Assembly (NCBI RefSeq): GCF_044389085.1
Contig: NZ_JBIRXP010000001.1
Location: forward strand, 248,001 to 312,000
From: Isoptericola sp044389085
Lineage (GTDB): Bacteria > Actinomycetota > Actinomycetes > Actinomycetales > Cellulomonadaceae
Direction of reading: 5' to 3'
DNA: 64,000 bases
Under the pieces are notes generated by a model. It ran no database searches. It saw only the letters and a list, made by a program, of their open reading frames with translations, and was not told the origin of the DNA. Positions 32,590-41,677 of the stretch are shown one piece after another. The position numbers and the translations under genes are program-made. Numbering within the stretch: position 1 is the first letter of the stretch; the number at the start of each line of letters is the position of its first letter.

Positions 32590-33822
32590 TCAGACCAGCA
32601 CCTCGCCGTCGCGGGCGACCACGCGCCCGGCCGCCACGACGAGCGCGCGGCGCGGTGCGCGCACGACCGCGTCGGGCACGTTCTCGGCGTCGAGGAGCAC
32701 CACGTCGGCAGGGGCGCCGGGCACGAGGTCGTGGACCTCGCGACCCACGAACCGGGCGGCGTCCGCGGACGCGACGCGGGCCGCGGTGACGAGCTCCTCG
32801 TCGTACCGCAGGCCCGAGAGGCGGGCGAGCTGGGTGGTGAGGGCGAGCAGGTCGCCCGTCCCGTACGGCGACCACAGGTCGCGGATGCCGTCGGTGCCGA
32901 GGCCGACCGCCACCCCGGCGCCGCGCAGCGCGAGCAGCGGCAGCGACGCGGCGCCGATCGGCGCCACCGTGGTCATCGTGATGCCCGCCTCGCCCATCGC
33001 GGCGACCAGGTCGGCCTGGCGCGACCCGTCGAGCTGGCCCACCGCGAAGCCGTGCGCCACGTTGACCCGGCCCTGGAGCCCGGCCCGCAGCGTGCGGTCG
33101 ACCATGAGCTCGATCTGGAACGCGCCGAGCTCTCCGCCGTCGTGCAGGTGCACGTCGATGCCGACGCCCCGCCGCTCGGCGATCTCGAACAGCCCGTCGA
33201 GCTGGCCCACCGGGTCACGGTCGATCGTCGCCGGGTCCAGGCCGCCGACGTGCTCGGCGCCCGCGGCGGCCGCCCGGTCGAGGAGCTCCAGGACGCCGGG
33301 GCGGCGCAGGACGCCGTCCTGCGGGAACGCGACGATCTCGGCGTGCACGGCGCCGCCGAGCTCGGCGACCGCCTCGCGCACGACCTCGATGCCGCGCAGC
33401 CCGACGCCGAGGTCGACGTCCACGTGGGTGCGCACCGCCGTCGTGCCCGTGCGGACGGACTCGCGCAGCACCGCGAGGGTGACGTCCACGCCCGGGATGC
33501 CGAGCTCGTCGCGGTGCGCCCGCTCGTGCGCGATGCGTGCCTGGACCCCCGGCTCGCCGCCGTAGCTCACCCACGGCTTGCCCCACCACGACTTGTCCAC
33601 GTGCGCGTGCGCGTTGACCAGCCCGGGCAGGGCGAGCAGGCCGCGCCCGTCGACCTCCCCGTCCGCGACGCCGCCGGCGGCCGGCCCGACAGTCGCGTCG
33701 TGCGGCACGACGGCGGTGATCGCGCCGTCCGCGACGTGCAGGTCGGCGGCGTCGCCGCCCCACGGGCGCACGTTGCGGATCACGGAGACGTCGGTCGCGG
33801 TGCCGGTCGTCGGGTCGGTCAT
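32590..33822 (-). CDS. Cytosine-deaminase-like amidohydrolase
   Basis: A 410-residue metal-dependent hydrolase of the amidohydrolase superfamily, nearest in layout to cytosine deaminase/CodA. Metal and active-site residues: LVNAHAHVDK (HxH), THVDVDLGVGLRG, VHLHDGGELG, and GTDGIRDLWSPYG (final Asp). The beta-sandwich is formed by both ends (SVIRNVRPWGG; VPGAPADVVLLDAENV). CodA has Glu-217 in a FPQxG context; here VAFPQDGVLR is present. The ATG at 33822 follows GAGGAGG and overlaps the stop of the lipoprotein gene upstream (ATGA). Control by the divergent GntR is likely. The substrate is unknown; deamination of a pyrimidine or a related ring is the best guess. Confidence 0.82.
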   Translation of the reverse strand: MTDPTTGTATDVSVIRNVRPWGGDAADLHVADGAITAVVPHDATVGPAAGGVADGEVDGRGLLALPGLVNAHAHVDKSWWGKPWVSYGGEPGVQARIAHERAHRDELGIPGVDVTLAVLRESVRTGTTAVRTHVDVDLGVGLRGIEVVREAVAELGGAVHAEIVAFPQDGVLRRPGVLELLDRAAAAGAEHVGGLDPATIDRDPVGQLDGLFEIAERRGVGIDVHLHDGGELGAFQIELMVDRTLRAGLQGRVNVAHGFAVGQLDGSRQADLVAAMGEAGITMTTVAPIGAASLPLLALRGAGVAVGLGTDGIRDLWSPYGTGDLLALTTQLARLSGLRYDEELVTAARVASADAARFVGREVHDLVPGAPADVVLLDAENVPDAVVRAPRRALVVAAGRVVARDGEVLV

Positions 33823-35069
33823 CGGGCTTCCTCCTCGAACGGGACGACCGCCTGCGGCCGTCCGGGGACGGTGATCTCGTAGCTCTCGTCGGCGCCCTCG
33901 AGCGCCGCGTCGAGGGGGACGACGGTGACGCCGTCCCACGCCTCGGCCTGGGTGTACCCGCCGGCGAGCACGCCGTGCTCCCGCCCGTCCGCGTCGCGCC
34001 AGACCGCGACGGTCTCGTGCCGGCGGTCGGTGGGCAGCACGGCGCCGGCGCCGTCGGGGCCGACCACCTCGATGCTCGGGCCGGACGCGGCGTTGCCGAA
34101 CGGGCCGTTGCCGGCGATCACGAGCGTGCCGTCGGCGGCGCGGGCCACGCCGTGCTGGTGGGAGTCGGCGCTCAGGTCGGTGGTCGTGACGTCCCCCGTC
34201 GCGGGGTCGACGCGGGCGAGGGCGCGGCCCTGATAGGGCAGCAGCAGGTCGCCGTCGTCGTCGAGGACGGCGTAGTGCGGCTTCTCGAACGACGCGAGGC
34301 CGCCCTCCCGGCCGAACGGCGCCACCTCGATCGCGCGGGCGCGCTCCCGCTGCGGGTCGACCACCGTGACGGTGAAGCCGTCGTGGTCGACCGTGTACAC
34401 CTCCTCGCCGTCGTCGCTGACGAGCACGTCGAACGGCCGCAGGCCCACGGGCACCGCCGAGACGACCTCGCCGCTGTCGGCGTCGAGCGTCTCGAGGAAC
34501 GCGGCGTCGCCGGTGCTCACCGCCACGTGCACGCGCTCGCCGTCGGGGGAGACGGCGAGGCCCAGACCGCCGTGGCGGTACTCGCCGAACGCGATGCGGT
34601 CCGTGCCGTGCTCGTACGCGAAGAGGTCGGTGCGCTCCCGGGCGTCGAGGTCCACGACGGCGACCCCCTCGGCGGTGGAGACGAACGCGCGGCGGGAGGC
34701 CTCGTCCACGGCGACGTCCCACGGCGCGGTGCCCACGGTGATCTCGTCGACGACGGCCGAACCGCGCCGGGCGGACGGGTCGACGACGGCCAGGGTGTCG
34801 CGCTCGGCCTGCGTGGCGAGCAGCAGCTGCGCGCCGGCGGGCTCCGCCGACGGCGGCGCCGGGGTCGGGCTCGCGCTCGGGGCCGGTGCGGGGGTGGTCG
34901 GCGGGGCCGGGCTCGTCGTCCCGGTGGGCGACGCGGGGGCCCGGCCCGCCGGGGCGGGGGGCTCGGGTGCGGCGCAGGCGCCGAGGGCGAGCAGGGCGAC
35001 GACGACGCCGACCGCGCCGCCCCGACGGCGGGTGCGGTGGGTCGGGGTCACGGGCAGATGGTATGCCAT
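33819..35069 (-). CDS. Secreted beta-propeller lipoprotein (YncE/40-residue repeat type)
   Basis: A 416-residue lipoprotein. The signal ends in the lipobox LLALGAC, followed by a long Pro/Ala/Ser/Thr tether (about 35-80). A seven-bladed propeller then repeats units such as TLAVVDPSARRG, GVAVVDLDARE, GLGLAVSPDGERVHVAVST and FTVTVVDPQRERA (YncE/lactonase-like). The ATG at 35069 has GAGG five bases upstream. Its stop overlaps the start of the cytosine-deaminase-like gene, so an extracellular propeller and a cytosolic amidohydrolase are coupled, an unusual pair. A GntR-type operator overlaps the start codon. The ligand is unknown. Confidence 0.78.
   Translation of the reverse strand: MAYHLPVTPTHRTRRRGGAVGVVVALLALGACAAPEPPAPAGRAPASPTGTTSPAPPTTPAPAPSASPTPAPPSAEPAGAQLLLATQAERDTLAVVDPSARRGSAVVDEITVGTAPWDVAVDEASRRAFVSTAEGVAVVDLDARERTDLFAYEHGTDRIAFGEYRHGGLGLAVSPDGERVHVAVSTGDAAFLETLDADSGEVVSAVPVGLRPFDVLVSDDGEEVYTVDHDGFTVTVVDPQRERARAIEVAPFGREGGLASFEKPHYAVLDDDGDLLLPYQGRALARVDPATGDVTTTDLSADSHQHGVARAADGTLVIAGNGPFGNAASGPSIEVVGPDGAGAVLPTDRRHETVAVWRDADGREHGVLAGGYTQAEAWDGVTVVPLDAALEGADESYEITVPGRPQAVVPFEEEAR
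35058..35069. promoter_or_regulatory. GntR (FCD-type) operator-like site ATGGTATGCCAT
   Basis: The 12-bp imperfect palindrome (10 of 12 symmetric) resembles the TNGTATNCNA sites bound by FadR/VanR-type GntR proteins. It overlaps the lipoprotein start codon and its centre lies about 38 bases upstream of the predicted gntR start, so one bound dimer could affect both genes. Confidence 0.5.
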
Positions 35070-35101
35070 ATCTTCCTCTGGTTGGCTGGCAGGATGAGCG
35101 C

Positions 35102-35746
35102 ATGTCCTCCGAGGTCCCGGCCGCCTTCGAGCCCGAGTCCGCCCGGGTGGCGCGCGCCGTCCGCGAGCAGATCGTGGACGGCGCCCGGGAGCCGGGCAGC
35201 CGGCTGGTCGAGCGCGACCTGGCCGCGGAGCTGGGCGTGAGCCGCATCCCCGTGCGGGACGCGCTGCGCACGCTCGTCGCGGAGGGGCTCGTCACGCCGC
35301 GCCCGCGCACGTGGGCGGTGGTCCGCGAGTTCAGCGACGCGGACGTCGACCACCTGCACGAGGTGCGCGAGGCGACCGACCCGCTGCACTTCCGCCTCGC
35401 CGCCACGCGGCGCACGCAGGCACAGCTCGACGGCCTCACGGAGGCGTGGCGGCGGGAGGACGCCGCCGCCCGGGCGGGCGACGGGCCGACGGCCCGACGT
35501 GCGGGGGCCGACTTCCACGAGCTCGTGGTCGAGGCCGCCGGGAACCCGGTGCTGCTCGAGCTGCACCGCGTCGTCGCCAGCCGCGTGCGCTGGCTGCTCG
35601 GGCAGCACCGGGACCTCCAGGCCATCGCGGACGAGCACCGCGAGCTCCTCGACGCCGTCCGGGCGGGGGACGGCGAGAGCGCCGCGCGCCTGGCGCGCGA
35701 GCACCTGCGCACCAGCCGGTCGGCGGCCCAGGGGCTGCGGGACTGA
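35102..35746 (+). CDS. GntR family regulator with FCD ligand domain
   Basis: A 214-residue regulator. The winged helix is ARVAREQ-type (VARAVREQIVDGAREPGSRLVERDLAAELGVSRIPVRDALRTLVAEGLVTPRPRTWAVV), followed by an all-helical FCD domain (about 80-214) with the Asp/His metal-site candidates DADVDHLHEVRE, GADFHELVVEAAGN, and two later His in DEHRELLDA and AREHLRTS. The ATG at 35102 has CAGGAT six bases upstream. It is divergent from the lipoprotein-amidohydrolase operon and probably controls it, sensing a small carboxylate or the amidohydrolase substrate. Confidence 0.9.
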   Translation: MSSEVPAAFEPESARVARAVREQIVDGAREPGSRLVERDLAAELGVSRIPVRDALRTLVAEGLVTPRPRTWAVVREFSDADVDHLHEVREATDPLHFRLAATRRTQAQLDGLTEAWRREDAAARAGDGPTARRAGADFHELVVEAAGNPVLLELHRVVASRVRWLLGQHRDLQAIADEHRELLDAVRAGDGESAARLAREHLRTSRSAAQGLRD

Positions 35747-35902
35747 GGACGGCGCCGTGGCAGGCCGGGTGGCGGGCCAGGTCGGGGACATGTGCCCAGG
35801 CTCGCGGTGCGCGCCCCGCGGGCGCATCGGACCGCCGGGTCGGCGAGGGTCGTCCGAACGGATGAGGCGCGACCGGGCGCGGCGCGGCTAGCGTTGCTGT
35901 CC

Positions 35903-37072
35903 GTGCCCGGATCTCTCACCCGCGGGGTGCACCTCGCCTTCGCCGCGCTCGTCGCGACGTCGGCGGCGCGCTACCTCACCAACCACGGCCTCGACGGCCG
36001 GTGGTGGCTGGTGGTCGCCCTGCTGCTGGCCGTGGCCGCGGCGTACGCCGGGATCGTCGTGCTGACCCGCCGCCCCGCGGGCGAGAAGCGCCGGCCGGGG
36101 GCGGTCGTCGCGCTCGCCGTGCTGCTCGCGGCGTGGGGCACCCTCGTGCTGGTGGCGCCGAGCTTCGCCTGGTCCGCCATCCCGCTGTTCTTCGTCTGCC
36201 GCACGCTGGTACCCGTGCCCGCGGCGCACGTCCTCGTGGGCGCCGTCGCCGTCGTGACGGGGGTCGCGCTGTTCGGCCTGTCCGGGCGCAGCGACTGGGC
36301 GGCCGCCGTCGCGCCGCTCGTGGTGGCGGTGCTGCTCAGCATCGCGTACGACGCGATCGTGCGGCAGGTGGGCGAGCGCGTGCGGCTCCAGCGCGAGGTC
36401 GCCGTGCTCGCCGAGCGCGAGCGGGTGGCCCGGGAGATCCACGACACGGTGGCCCAGTCGCTGTCGTCCGCGGTGCTGCGGCTGGAGGCCGCCGACCAGC
36501 GGTGGGACGCCGAGCCGGACGCGGCGCGCGACGACGCCCGGCAGGCCGCCGTCGCCGTCCGCGCGAGCCTCGGGCAGACCCGCGACCTCGTGCACGACCT
36601 CGTGGACCCGTCCCCGGCGGCGGGCGGGGTCGCCCCGGCGGACGTCGAGGCTGCCATCCGGACGGCGGCGCGCCGCCACGTCCCCGACGCCCGGCTCACC
36701 GTGGTGGGCGAGCCCGCGCGCGTCGGCGCCGACACCGCCCACGCCCTCGCGCGCATCGCGCAGAGCGCCGTGGCGAACGTGCACCGCCACGCCGGGCCCG
36801 CGCGGCTGGGCCTCACCCTCACCTACCTGCCCGACGCCGTCGCCCTCGACGTGTTCGACGACGGCCGCGGGTTCGACGTCGCGGAGGTGACGGCCCGTGC
36901 CGTGGGCCCCGACGGCGGCTTCGGGCTGCGGGCCATGCGGCAGCGCGTGGAGCAGCTCGGTGGCACCATCACGGTGGAGAGCTCGCCCGGCGAGGGGACC
37001 GTCGTCGGGGTGCAGCTGCCCGTCACCGCCGACCCGGGGCAGACCGTGCCCGCAGAGCTGGAGGACGCATGA
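35903..37072 (+). CDS. Two-component sensor histidine kinase (NarL/HisKA_3 type)
   Basis: A 389-residue kinase. Five or six membrane helices lie in about 1-155 with no large extracellular loop, suggesting intramembrane or cytoplasmic sensing. A short coiled region (VRLQREVAVLAERERVA) precedes the HisKA_3 box REIHDTVAQSLSSAVLRLEA (His-180) and the HATPase (N-box-like AQSAVANVHRHAG, then VFDDGRGFD and GGFGLRAMRQRVEQLGG). The GTG at 35903 has TAGCGT eight bases upstream (leaderless). The response regulator starts inside its stop codon. The stimulus and targets are unknown. Confidence 0.9.
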   Translation: MPGSLTRGVHLAFAALVATSAARYLTNHGLDGRWWLVVALLLAVAAAYAGIVVLTRRPAGEKRRPGAVVALAVLLAAWGTLVLVAPSFAWSAIPLFFVCRTLVPVPAAHVLVGAVAVVTGVALFGLSGRSDWAAAVAPLVVAVLLSIAYDAIVRQVGERVRLQREVAVLAERERVAREIHDTVAQSLSSAVLRLEAADQRWDAEPDAARDDARQAAVAVRASLGQTRDLVHDLVDPSPAAGGVAPADVEAAIRTAARRHVPDARLTVVGEPARVGADTAHALARIAQSAVANVHRHAGPARLGLTLTYLPDAVALDVFDDGRGFDVAEVTARAVGPDGGFGLRAMRQRVEQLGGTITVESSPGEGTVVGVQLPVTADPGQTVPAELEDA

Positions 37073-37698
37073 GCGACCCGATCACCGTGCTGCTCGTGGA
37101 CGACCACCACGTGGTGCGCGCCGGGCTGCGCGCCCTCCTCGACTCGCAGCCGGACGTCAGCGTGGTGGGCGAGGCCGGCTCGGCGGCCGAGGCCCTCGAC
37201 GCGGTCGCGCGCCTCGCGCCCGCACTCGTCGTCATGGACCTCGAGCTGGGCGACGACGAGGACGGGGTCGCCGCCACCCGCCGGATCCGGGCGGCCCACC
37301 CCGACGTGCCCGTGCTCGTCTTCAGCGCCTACGACACGGACGCGGACGTCGTGCGCGTCGTCGACGCCGGCGCCATCGGCTACGTGCTCAAGGACGCCCC
37401 GCCCGCGGAGATCTTCGCGGCCGTGCGCGGCGCCGTCGTCGGGCGGAGCGTGCTCTCGCCGCCGGTCGCGTCCCGCCTCATGCAGCAGGCGCAGAACCCC
37501 GGCAGCGCGCTGACCCCGCGCGAGGCCGAGCTGCTCACGCTGCTCGCCCAGGGGCTCAGCAACCGTGAGCTCGGGCGCCGGCTCTTCATCTCCGAGGCGA
37601 CCGTGAAGACCCACCTCGCGCACGTCTACGCCAAGCTCGGCGTGGACTCGCGGGCGGCCGCCGTCGCGCACGCGCTGCGGGGTCAGACGGTGCGCTGA
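37069..37698 (+). CDS. NarL/FixJ family response regulator
   Basis: A 209-residue regulator. The receiver domain has VDDHHVVRAGLRALL, the phospho-acceptor Asp-57 in VVMDLELGDDEDG, and Lys in GYVLKDAPP. A LuxR-type helix-turn-helix follows (LTPREAELLTLLAQGLSNRELGRRLFISEATVKTHLAHVYAKLGV). It is translationally coupled (ATGA) to the histidine kinase upstream and so is its partner. No target operon is obvious next to it. It is convergent with ligD, 16 bases away. Confidence 0.94.
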   Translation: MSDPITVLLVDDHHVVRAGLRALLDSQPDVSVVGEAGSAAEALDAVARLAPALVVMDLELGDDEDGVAATRRIRAAHPDVPVLVFSAYDTDADVVRVVDAGAIGYVLKDAPPAEIFAAVRGAVVGRSVLSPPVASRLMQQAQNPGSALTPREAELLTLLAQGLSNRELGRRLFISEATVKTHLAHVYAKLGVDSRAAAVAHALRGQTVR

Positions 37699-37714
37699 GG
37701 CCGCGCGTGCCGGG

Positions 37715-40270
37715 TCACTGCTCGACCCGCACGTCCGCGGGGCGCTTGTCGTCGCGCCACCCGCGCCACACCGAGTGCCGCAGCCGTGGGCCCTCGTCGT
37801 CGGCGCGGTGGGTGCCGTCGTCCGGCGCGCCCAGGTCGGCGGGGTCGCTCGTCCAGTCGCCGTACGTCACCTCGGCGACGCGCTCGGGCGCGGCCCAGCG
37901 GGCGTGCACCGCCTCCGCGCGCGGCACGCCGTCGAGCGGCGCCTGCTCCACGGACCGCAGGTGCCGGACCACCTCGCGCCGCTCCGCCTCCTTGAACCCG
38001 GTGCCGACCTTGCCCACGTAGCGCAGCACGCCGTCGTCGTCCGGCACTGCCAGCAGCAGCGACCCCGCCACCCGGCGGTCCTCGCGACCCGTGCCCGCGT
38101 GCAAGGGGCGCCAGCCCACGACCACGACCTCCTGGGTGCGGGCGTGCTTGACCTTCAGCCAGTCGCGCGACCGGCGGCCCGGCGTGTACGGCGCGCGGCG
38201 CCGCTTGGCCACGACGCCCTCGAGCCGCATGAGACGGCTGGTCTCGAGCGCCTCGTCGAGCGTGCCCTCCAGCGCGTCCGGCACGTGCACCGGCCGGCGG
38301 GGGTCCACCGCACGGGCGAGCTCCGCGCGCCGCTCGGTGTACGACCGGTCGGTCACGGTGCGCCCGCCCACCACCAGCACGTCGAACAGCACCAGGTCGA
38401 CCCCGACCGCGCGGCGCGCCTTCTCGACGTCGCGCGGCCGGGTGAGGCCCGCGCGCTGCTGCAGGCGGCGGAACGACGGGCGCCCGTCCGCGTCGAGCGC
38501 GACGATCTCGCCGTCCAGCGCCAGCGGCAGGTCGTCGTCGGACACCATCTCCGCGAGCTGCTGCAGCTCCGGGAACGTCACGGTGAGGTCCTGTCCGGAG
38601 CGGGACGTGAGGCGCACCGTGCGCTCGTCGCCGTCAGCGGCCGGCAGCACCTCCACCACCGCGCGGAATCCGTCCCACTTCACCTCGAACGCCCAGTCGT
38701 CCGGGGCCAGCCGCGCGAGCTCGCCGGGCGGCGCCGTGGTGGCGAGCATCGGGCGAGGGGCTTCGGCCGGTGCCGACGGCCGCTTCACAGGCCGCGTCGG
38801 CGCCTGCGTGGCGGACGGGTCGGCCGGCTCCTCGTCGTCGCCCGGTTGAGTCTTGGTGCGGTGGATGAGCCAGGAGTTCTGGTCGTCGCCGCCGCGCCCG
38901 CCGGTGCGGATGAGGGCGAGCCGCCGCGAGCCGCGTCGCTCGCTGTGCAGGACGGCGATCACCTCGTCCTCGCGCCACTTCTCCAGGTCGTAGGTGCCGG
39001 CGTCCCAGATCGTCACCTCCCCGCCCCCGTACTCGCCGGCGGGGATGGTGCCCTCGAACGAGCCGTACTCCAGCGGGTGGTCCTCCGTCTGCACGGCCAG
39101 GTGGTTCTGCTTCGGGTCGGTGGGCTCGCCCTTCGGCAGGGCCCAGCTCACCAGGACGCCCTCGTGCTCCAGCCGGAAGTCCCAGTGCAGGCGGCGCGCG
39201 TGGTGCTCCTGGATGACGAAGGTCGGCGCGCCGTCGGGGGCGTCCGGCTCCTCGGGGCCGAACGGCTCGGGGGTCCTGTCGGGGTCGCGCTTGGCCCGGT
39301 ACGTCTCGAGCTTCTCGGCCGGCGTGCGCTCGAAGGTCGCCAGGCGCTCCGGCGTGGGCTCGAGCTGGGCGAGGTGGCCCGCCGCGAGCGGCTCGAGCAG
39401 GTCGCCGTCCCGCTCCAGGCGCTCGACGACCTCCGTGAAGGTGAGGTGGCGCAGGTCCGGGTCCTCGAGCTCGTCCCAGGTGCGGGGTGCGGCGACGGTG
39501 GGCTCGTCGCGGCCCCGGAGGGAGTACGGCGCGATGGTGGTCTTGGCCCCGTTGTTCTGCGACCAGTCCACGAGCACCTTGCCCGCGCGCAGCGACTTCT
39601 TCATGTCGCTGACGACCAGGTCGGGGTGCTCCGACTCCAGGTGCCGCGCCAGCTCGTGCGCCACCGCGGAGACGGCGTCCGCGGTGCGGGACTCGTCGTG
39701 GCCGACCAGTGCGGCGTACAGGTGGATGCCCTTGGAGCCGCTGGTCACGGGCAGCGGGTCGAGGTCCATGCCGCGCAGGATGTCGCGCGCCAGGCGGGCC
39801 ACCTCGGCGCACTCCGCGAGGCCCGCCCCCGGCCCGGGGTCGAGGTCGAGCACCAGCCGGTCCGGGGGGAGCGGTGTGCCCGTGCGGCCGAACCGCCACT
39901 GCGGCACGTGGATCTCCAGGGTCGCCGTCTGCCCCAGCCACGTGAGGGTGGCCAGGTCGTTGACCAGCACGTAGTCGTTCGTCGACGTGCGGTGCCGGAT
40001 CGAGCGCCGCGGCACCCACGACGGCGTCGACGCGTCCAGGTTCTTCTGGAAGAACATCTGCCCCGCGACGCCGTCGGGCCAGCGCTTGCGCGTCGCCGGC
40101 CGGTACGACGCGTGCCGCAGCAGCGCGGGCGCCACCTGTGCCAGGTACTGCAGCACCTCGCCCTTCGTGGTGCCCGTCGCGGGGTAGTAGACCTTGTCCA
40201 GGTTGGTCAGCTGCAGGCGCCGGTCGTCGACCGTGACCGTCTGCGGCTTGCTCGACGACGTGCGTGCCAT
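37715..40270 (-). CDS. ligD: Multifunctional DNA ligase D (POL-PE-LIG)
   Basis: An 851-residue non-homologous end-joining enzyme. Domain order is polymerase/primase (about 10-300, VLDLDPGPG catalytic acids), 3'-phosphoesterase (about 350-490, HHARRLHWDFRLEHEGVLVSWALPKG), then ATP-dependent ligase (about 515-851, nucleotidyl Lys in FEVKWDGFRAV, followed by DGEIV and EGVVAKRRRAPY). This POL-PE-LIG order is the mycobacterial layout. The ATG at 40270 gives MARTSSSK; GGAGG lies 11 bases upstream. Its partner ku is at 47620-48573 in this window but is not adjacent. It is convergent with the response regulator. Confidence 0.95.
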   Translation of the reverse strand: MARTSSSKPQTVTVDDRRLQLTNLDKVYYPATGTTKGEVLQYLAQVAPALLRHASYRPATRKRWPDGVAGQMFFQKNLDASTPSWVPRRSIRHRTSTNDYVLVNDLATLTWLGQTATLEIHVPQWRFGRTGTPLPPDRLVLDLDPGPGAGLAECAEVARLARDILRGMDLDPLPVTSGSKGIHLYAALVGHDESRTADAVSAVAHELARHLESEHPDLVVSDMKKSLRAGKVLVDWSQNNGAKTTIAPYSLRGRDEPTVAAPRTWDELEDPDLRHLTFTEVVERLERDGDLLEPLAAGHLAQLEPTPERLATFERTPAEKLETYRAKRDPDRTPEPFGPEEPDAPDGAPTFVIQEHHARRLHWDFRLEHEGVLVSWALPKGEPTDPKQNHLAVQTEDHPLEYGSFEGTIPAGEYGGGEVTIWDAGTYDLEKWREDEVIAVLHSERRGSRRLALIRTGGRGGDDQNSWLIHRTKTQPGDDEEPADPSATQAPTRPVKRPSAPAEAPRPMLATTAPPGELARLAPDDWAFEVKWDGFRAVVEVLPAADGDERTVRLTSRSGQDLTVTFPELQQLAEMVSDDDLPLALDGEIVALDADGRPSFRRLQQRAGLTRPRDVEKARRAVGVDLVLFDVLVVGGRTVTDRSYTERRAELARAVDPRRPVHVPDALEGTLDEALETSRLMRLEGVVAKRRRAPYTPGRRSRDWLKVKHARTQEVVVVGWRPLHAGTGREDRRVAGSLLLAVPDDDGVLRYVGKVGTGFKEAERREVVRHLRSVEQAPLDGVPRAEAVHARWAAPERVAEVTYGDWTSDPADLGAPDDGTHRADDEGPRLRHSVWRGWRDDKRPADVRVEQ

Positions 40271-40348
40271 GCGGTCATCGTCGCCTCCGCGCCGCGCGGA
40301 CGCACGAGGGCTTGACCCCGCCGTAGCGTCATAGTTCTGACTGGTCGC

Positions 40349-41677
40349 ATGAACGTCGTGCCCGTCGCGTACCTCGCGTCCACGCTCCTGTCCCTGCTCG
40401 GCAACTCGATCGCCGGCGTCGCGCTCCCGCTCGTCGTGCTCCAGGTCACCGGCAGCGCCCTGGGCGCCGGCACGGTCGCCGCCGCGACGGCGCTGCCCGC
40501 CGTGGCCGCCGGGCTCCTCATGGGAGTCGTGATCGACCGCGTCAACCGGCGCACCGCGTCGGTGGTGACGGACCTCGTGTCCGCGGCCTCGGTGGCGGCG
40601 CTGCCCGTGATCGACATGGTCGCCGGCCTCGACATCGGCTGGTTCGTGCTGTGCGGCGTCGTCGGCTCGCTCGGGGACGTCCCGGGCATGACGGCGCGCG
40701 ACGCCCTGCTGCCGGCGGTCGTGCGCCACGGTCGCCTCGAGGCCGAACGGCTGCTCGGCCTGCGGGAGTCGCTCAGCGCGCTCGCCCTGCTGCTGGGTCC
40801 GGCGGCCGCGGGCACGCTCATGGTGCTGCTCGACGGGTCGGCCGTCCTGTGGGTCACGGCCGCGACCTCGGCCGCCGCGGCGCTGCTCACCCTGCTGATC
40901 CCCCGGGAGGTGGGGGCGGTCCGCACCGCGGCGGGCGACCCCGGGGCGGAGGCCGCCGCGGGCGGCTGGGCACAGCTCCGCGAGGGCTGGCGCGCGCTCG
41001 GGCGCAGCCGGTTCCTGCTGGCGGTCACGACGCTCAGTGTCGTGGCGGGCCTGGTGCTCGCCGCGCTGCAGGGACTCGTCCTGCCCGTCTGGTTCACGCT
41101 CGTCGACCGGCCGGGGATGCTCGGGTTCGTGCTCAGCGCCCTGGCGGCGGGGATGCTGCTGGGCGGGGGCGTCTACGCGGCCGTGGGGACGCGGGGTCGG
41201 CGGCGCGTGTGGTTCCTCGTCGGCCTCGCGGGCTCCACGGCGGGGTTCGCGGTCGTCGTGTCCCTCGCGTCGGTCGGTGCGGTGCTCGTCGGCGCATTCG
41301 TGGTCGGGGTCTCGAACGGGCTGTTCGGGGCGCTGCTCGGGGTGCTCATGGTCGAGCGGGTCCCCGACCGGATGCGCGGGCGGATCATGGGCACGCAGAA
41401 CGCCGTCCTGACGGCCGCCGCGCCCCTCGGTATCGTCGTGGCGGCACTGCTGGTCGAGGGCTGGGGCGTCGAGGTCGCCGCGATCGGGCTGGGTGCCGTG
41501 TGGCTCGTGGCCCTCGTCGTGGGGGTGTCGGCCCGCTCGCTGCGACGGCTCGAGCCCGACGACGCGGGGGAGGGCTCCGAGCCCGGCACCCAGGGCAGCA
41601 CCGACGACGGCACCGACGACGGGGGAGGGCGCGTGCGGGACGACGCGGGGCACGAGCGGCTGGTCCGCGGTGCGTAG
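40349..41677 (+). CDS. MFS transporter (major facilitator, putative exporter)
   Basis: A 442-residue MFS protein with about 12 helices. The N-terminus NVVPVAYLASTLLSLLGNSIAGVALPLVVLQVTGS and the loop-2 motif GVVIDRVNRRTASVVTDL fit the MdfA/antibiotic-efflux-like or enterobactin-exporter-like families. The C-terminal tail (about 400-442) is acidic and Gly-rich. It overlaps the MerR gene by eight bases, so the regulator is translationally linked and probably controls the transporter. The substrate is unknown. The ATG at 40349 has no clear ribosome site. Confidence 0.88.
   Translation: MNVVPVAYLASTLLSLLGNSIAGVALPLVVLQVTGSALGAGTVAAATALPAVAAGLLMGVVIDRVNRRTASVVTDLVSAASVAALPVIDMVAGLDIGWFVLCGVVGSLGDVPGMTARDALLPAVVRHGRLEAERLLGLRESLSALALLLGPAAAGTLMVLLDGSAVLWVTAATSAAAALLTLLIPREVGAVRTAAGDPGAEAAAGGWAQLREGWRALGRSRFLLAVTTLSVVAGLVLAALQGLVLPVWFTLVDRPGMLGFVLSALAAGMLLGGGVYAAVGTRGRRRVWFLVGLAGSTAGFAVVVSLASVGAVLVGAFVVGVSNGLFGALLGVLMVERVPDRMRGRIMGTQNAVLTAAAPLGIVVAALLVEGWGVEVAAIGLGAVWLVALVVGVSARSLRRLEPDDAGEGSEPGTQGSTDDGTDDGGGRVRDDAGHERLVRGA

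Noticed and set aside
35747..35902. Gap between gntR and the histidine kinase, examined for a small gene or RNA
   Set aside because: No frame with a family match, no tRNA-like fold and no clear terminator were seen; only the kinase -10 at its right end.
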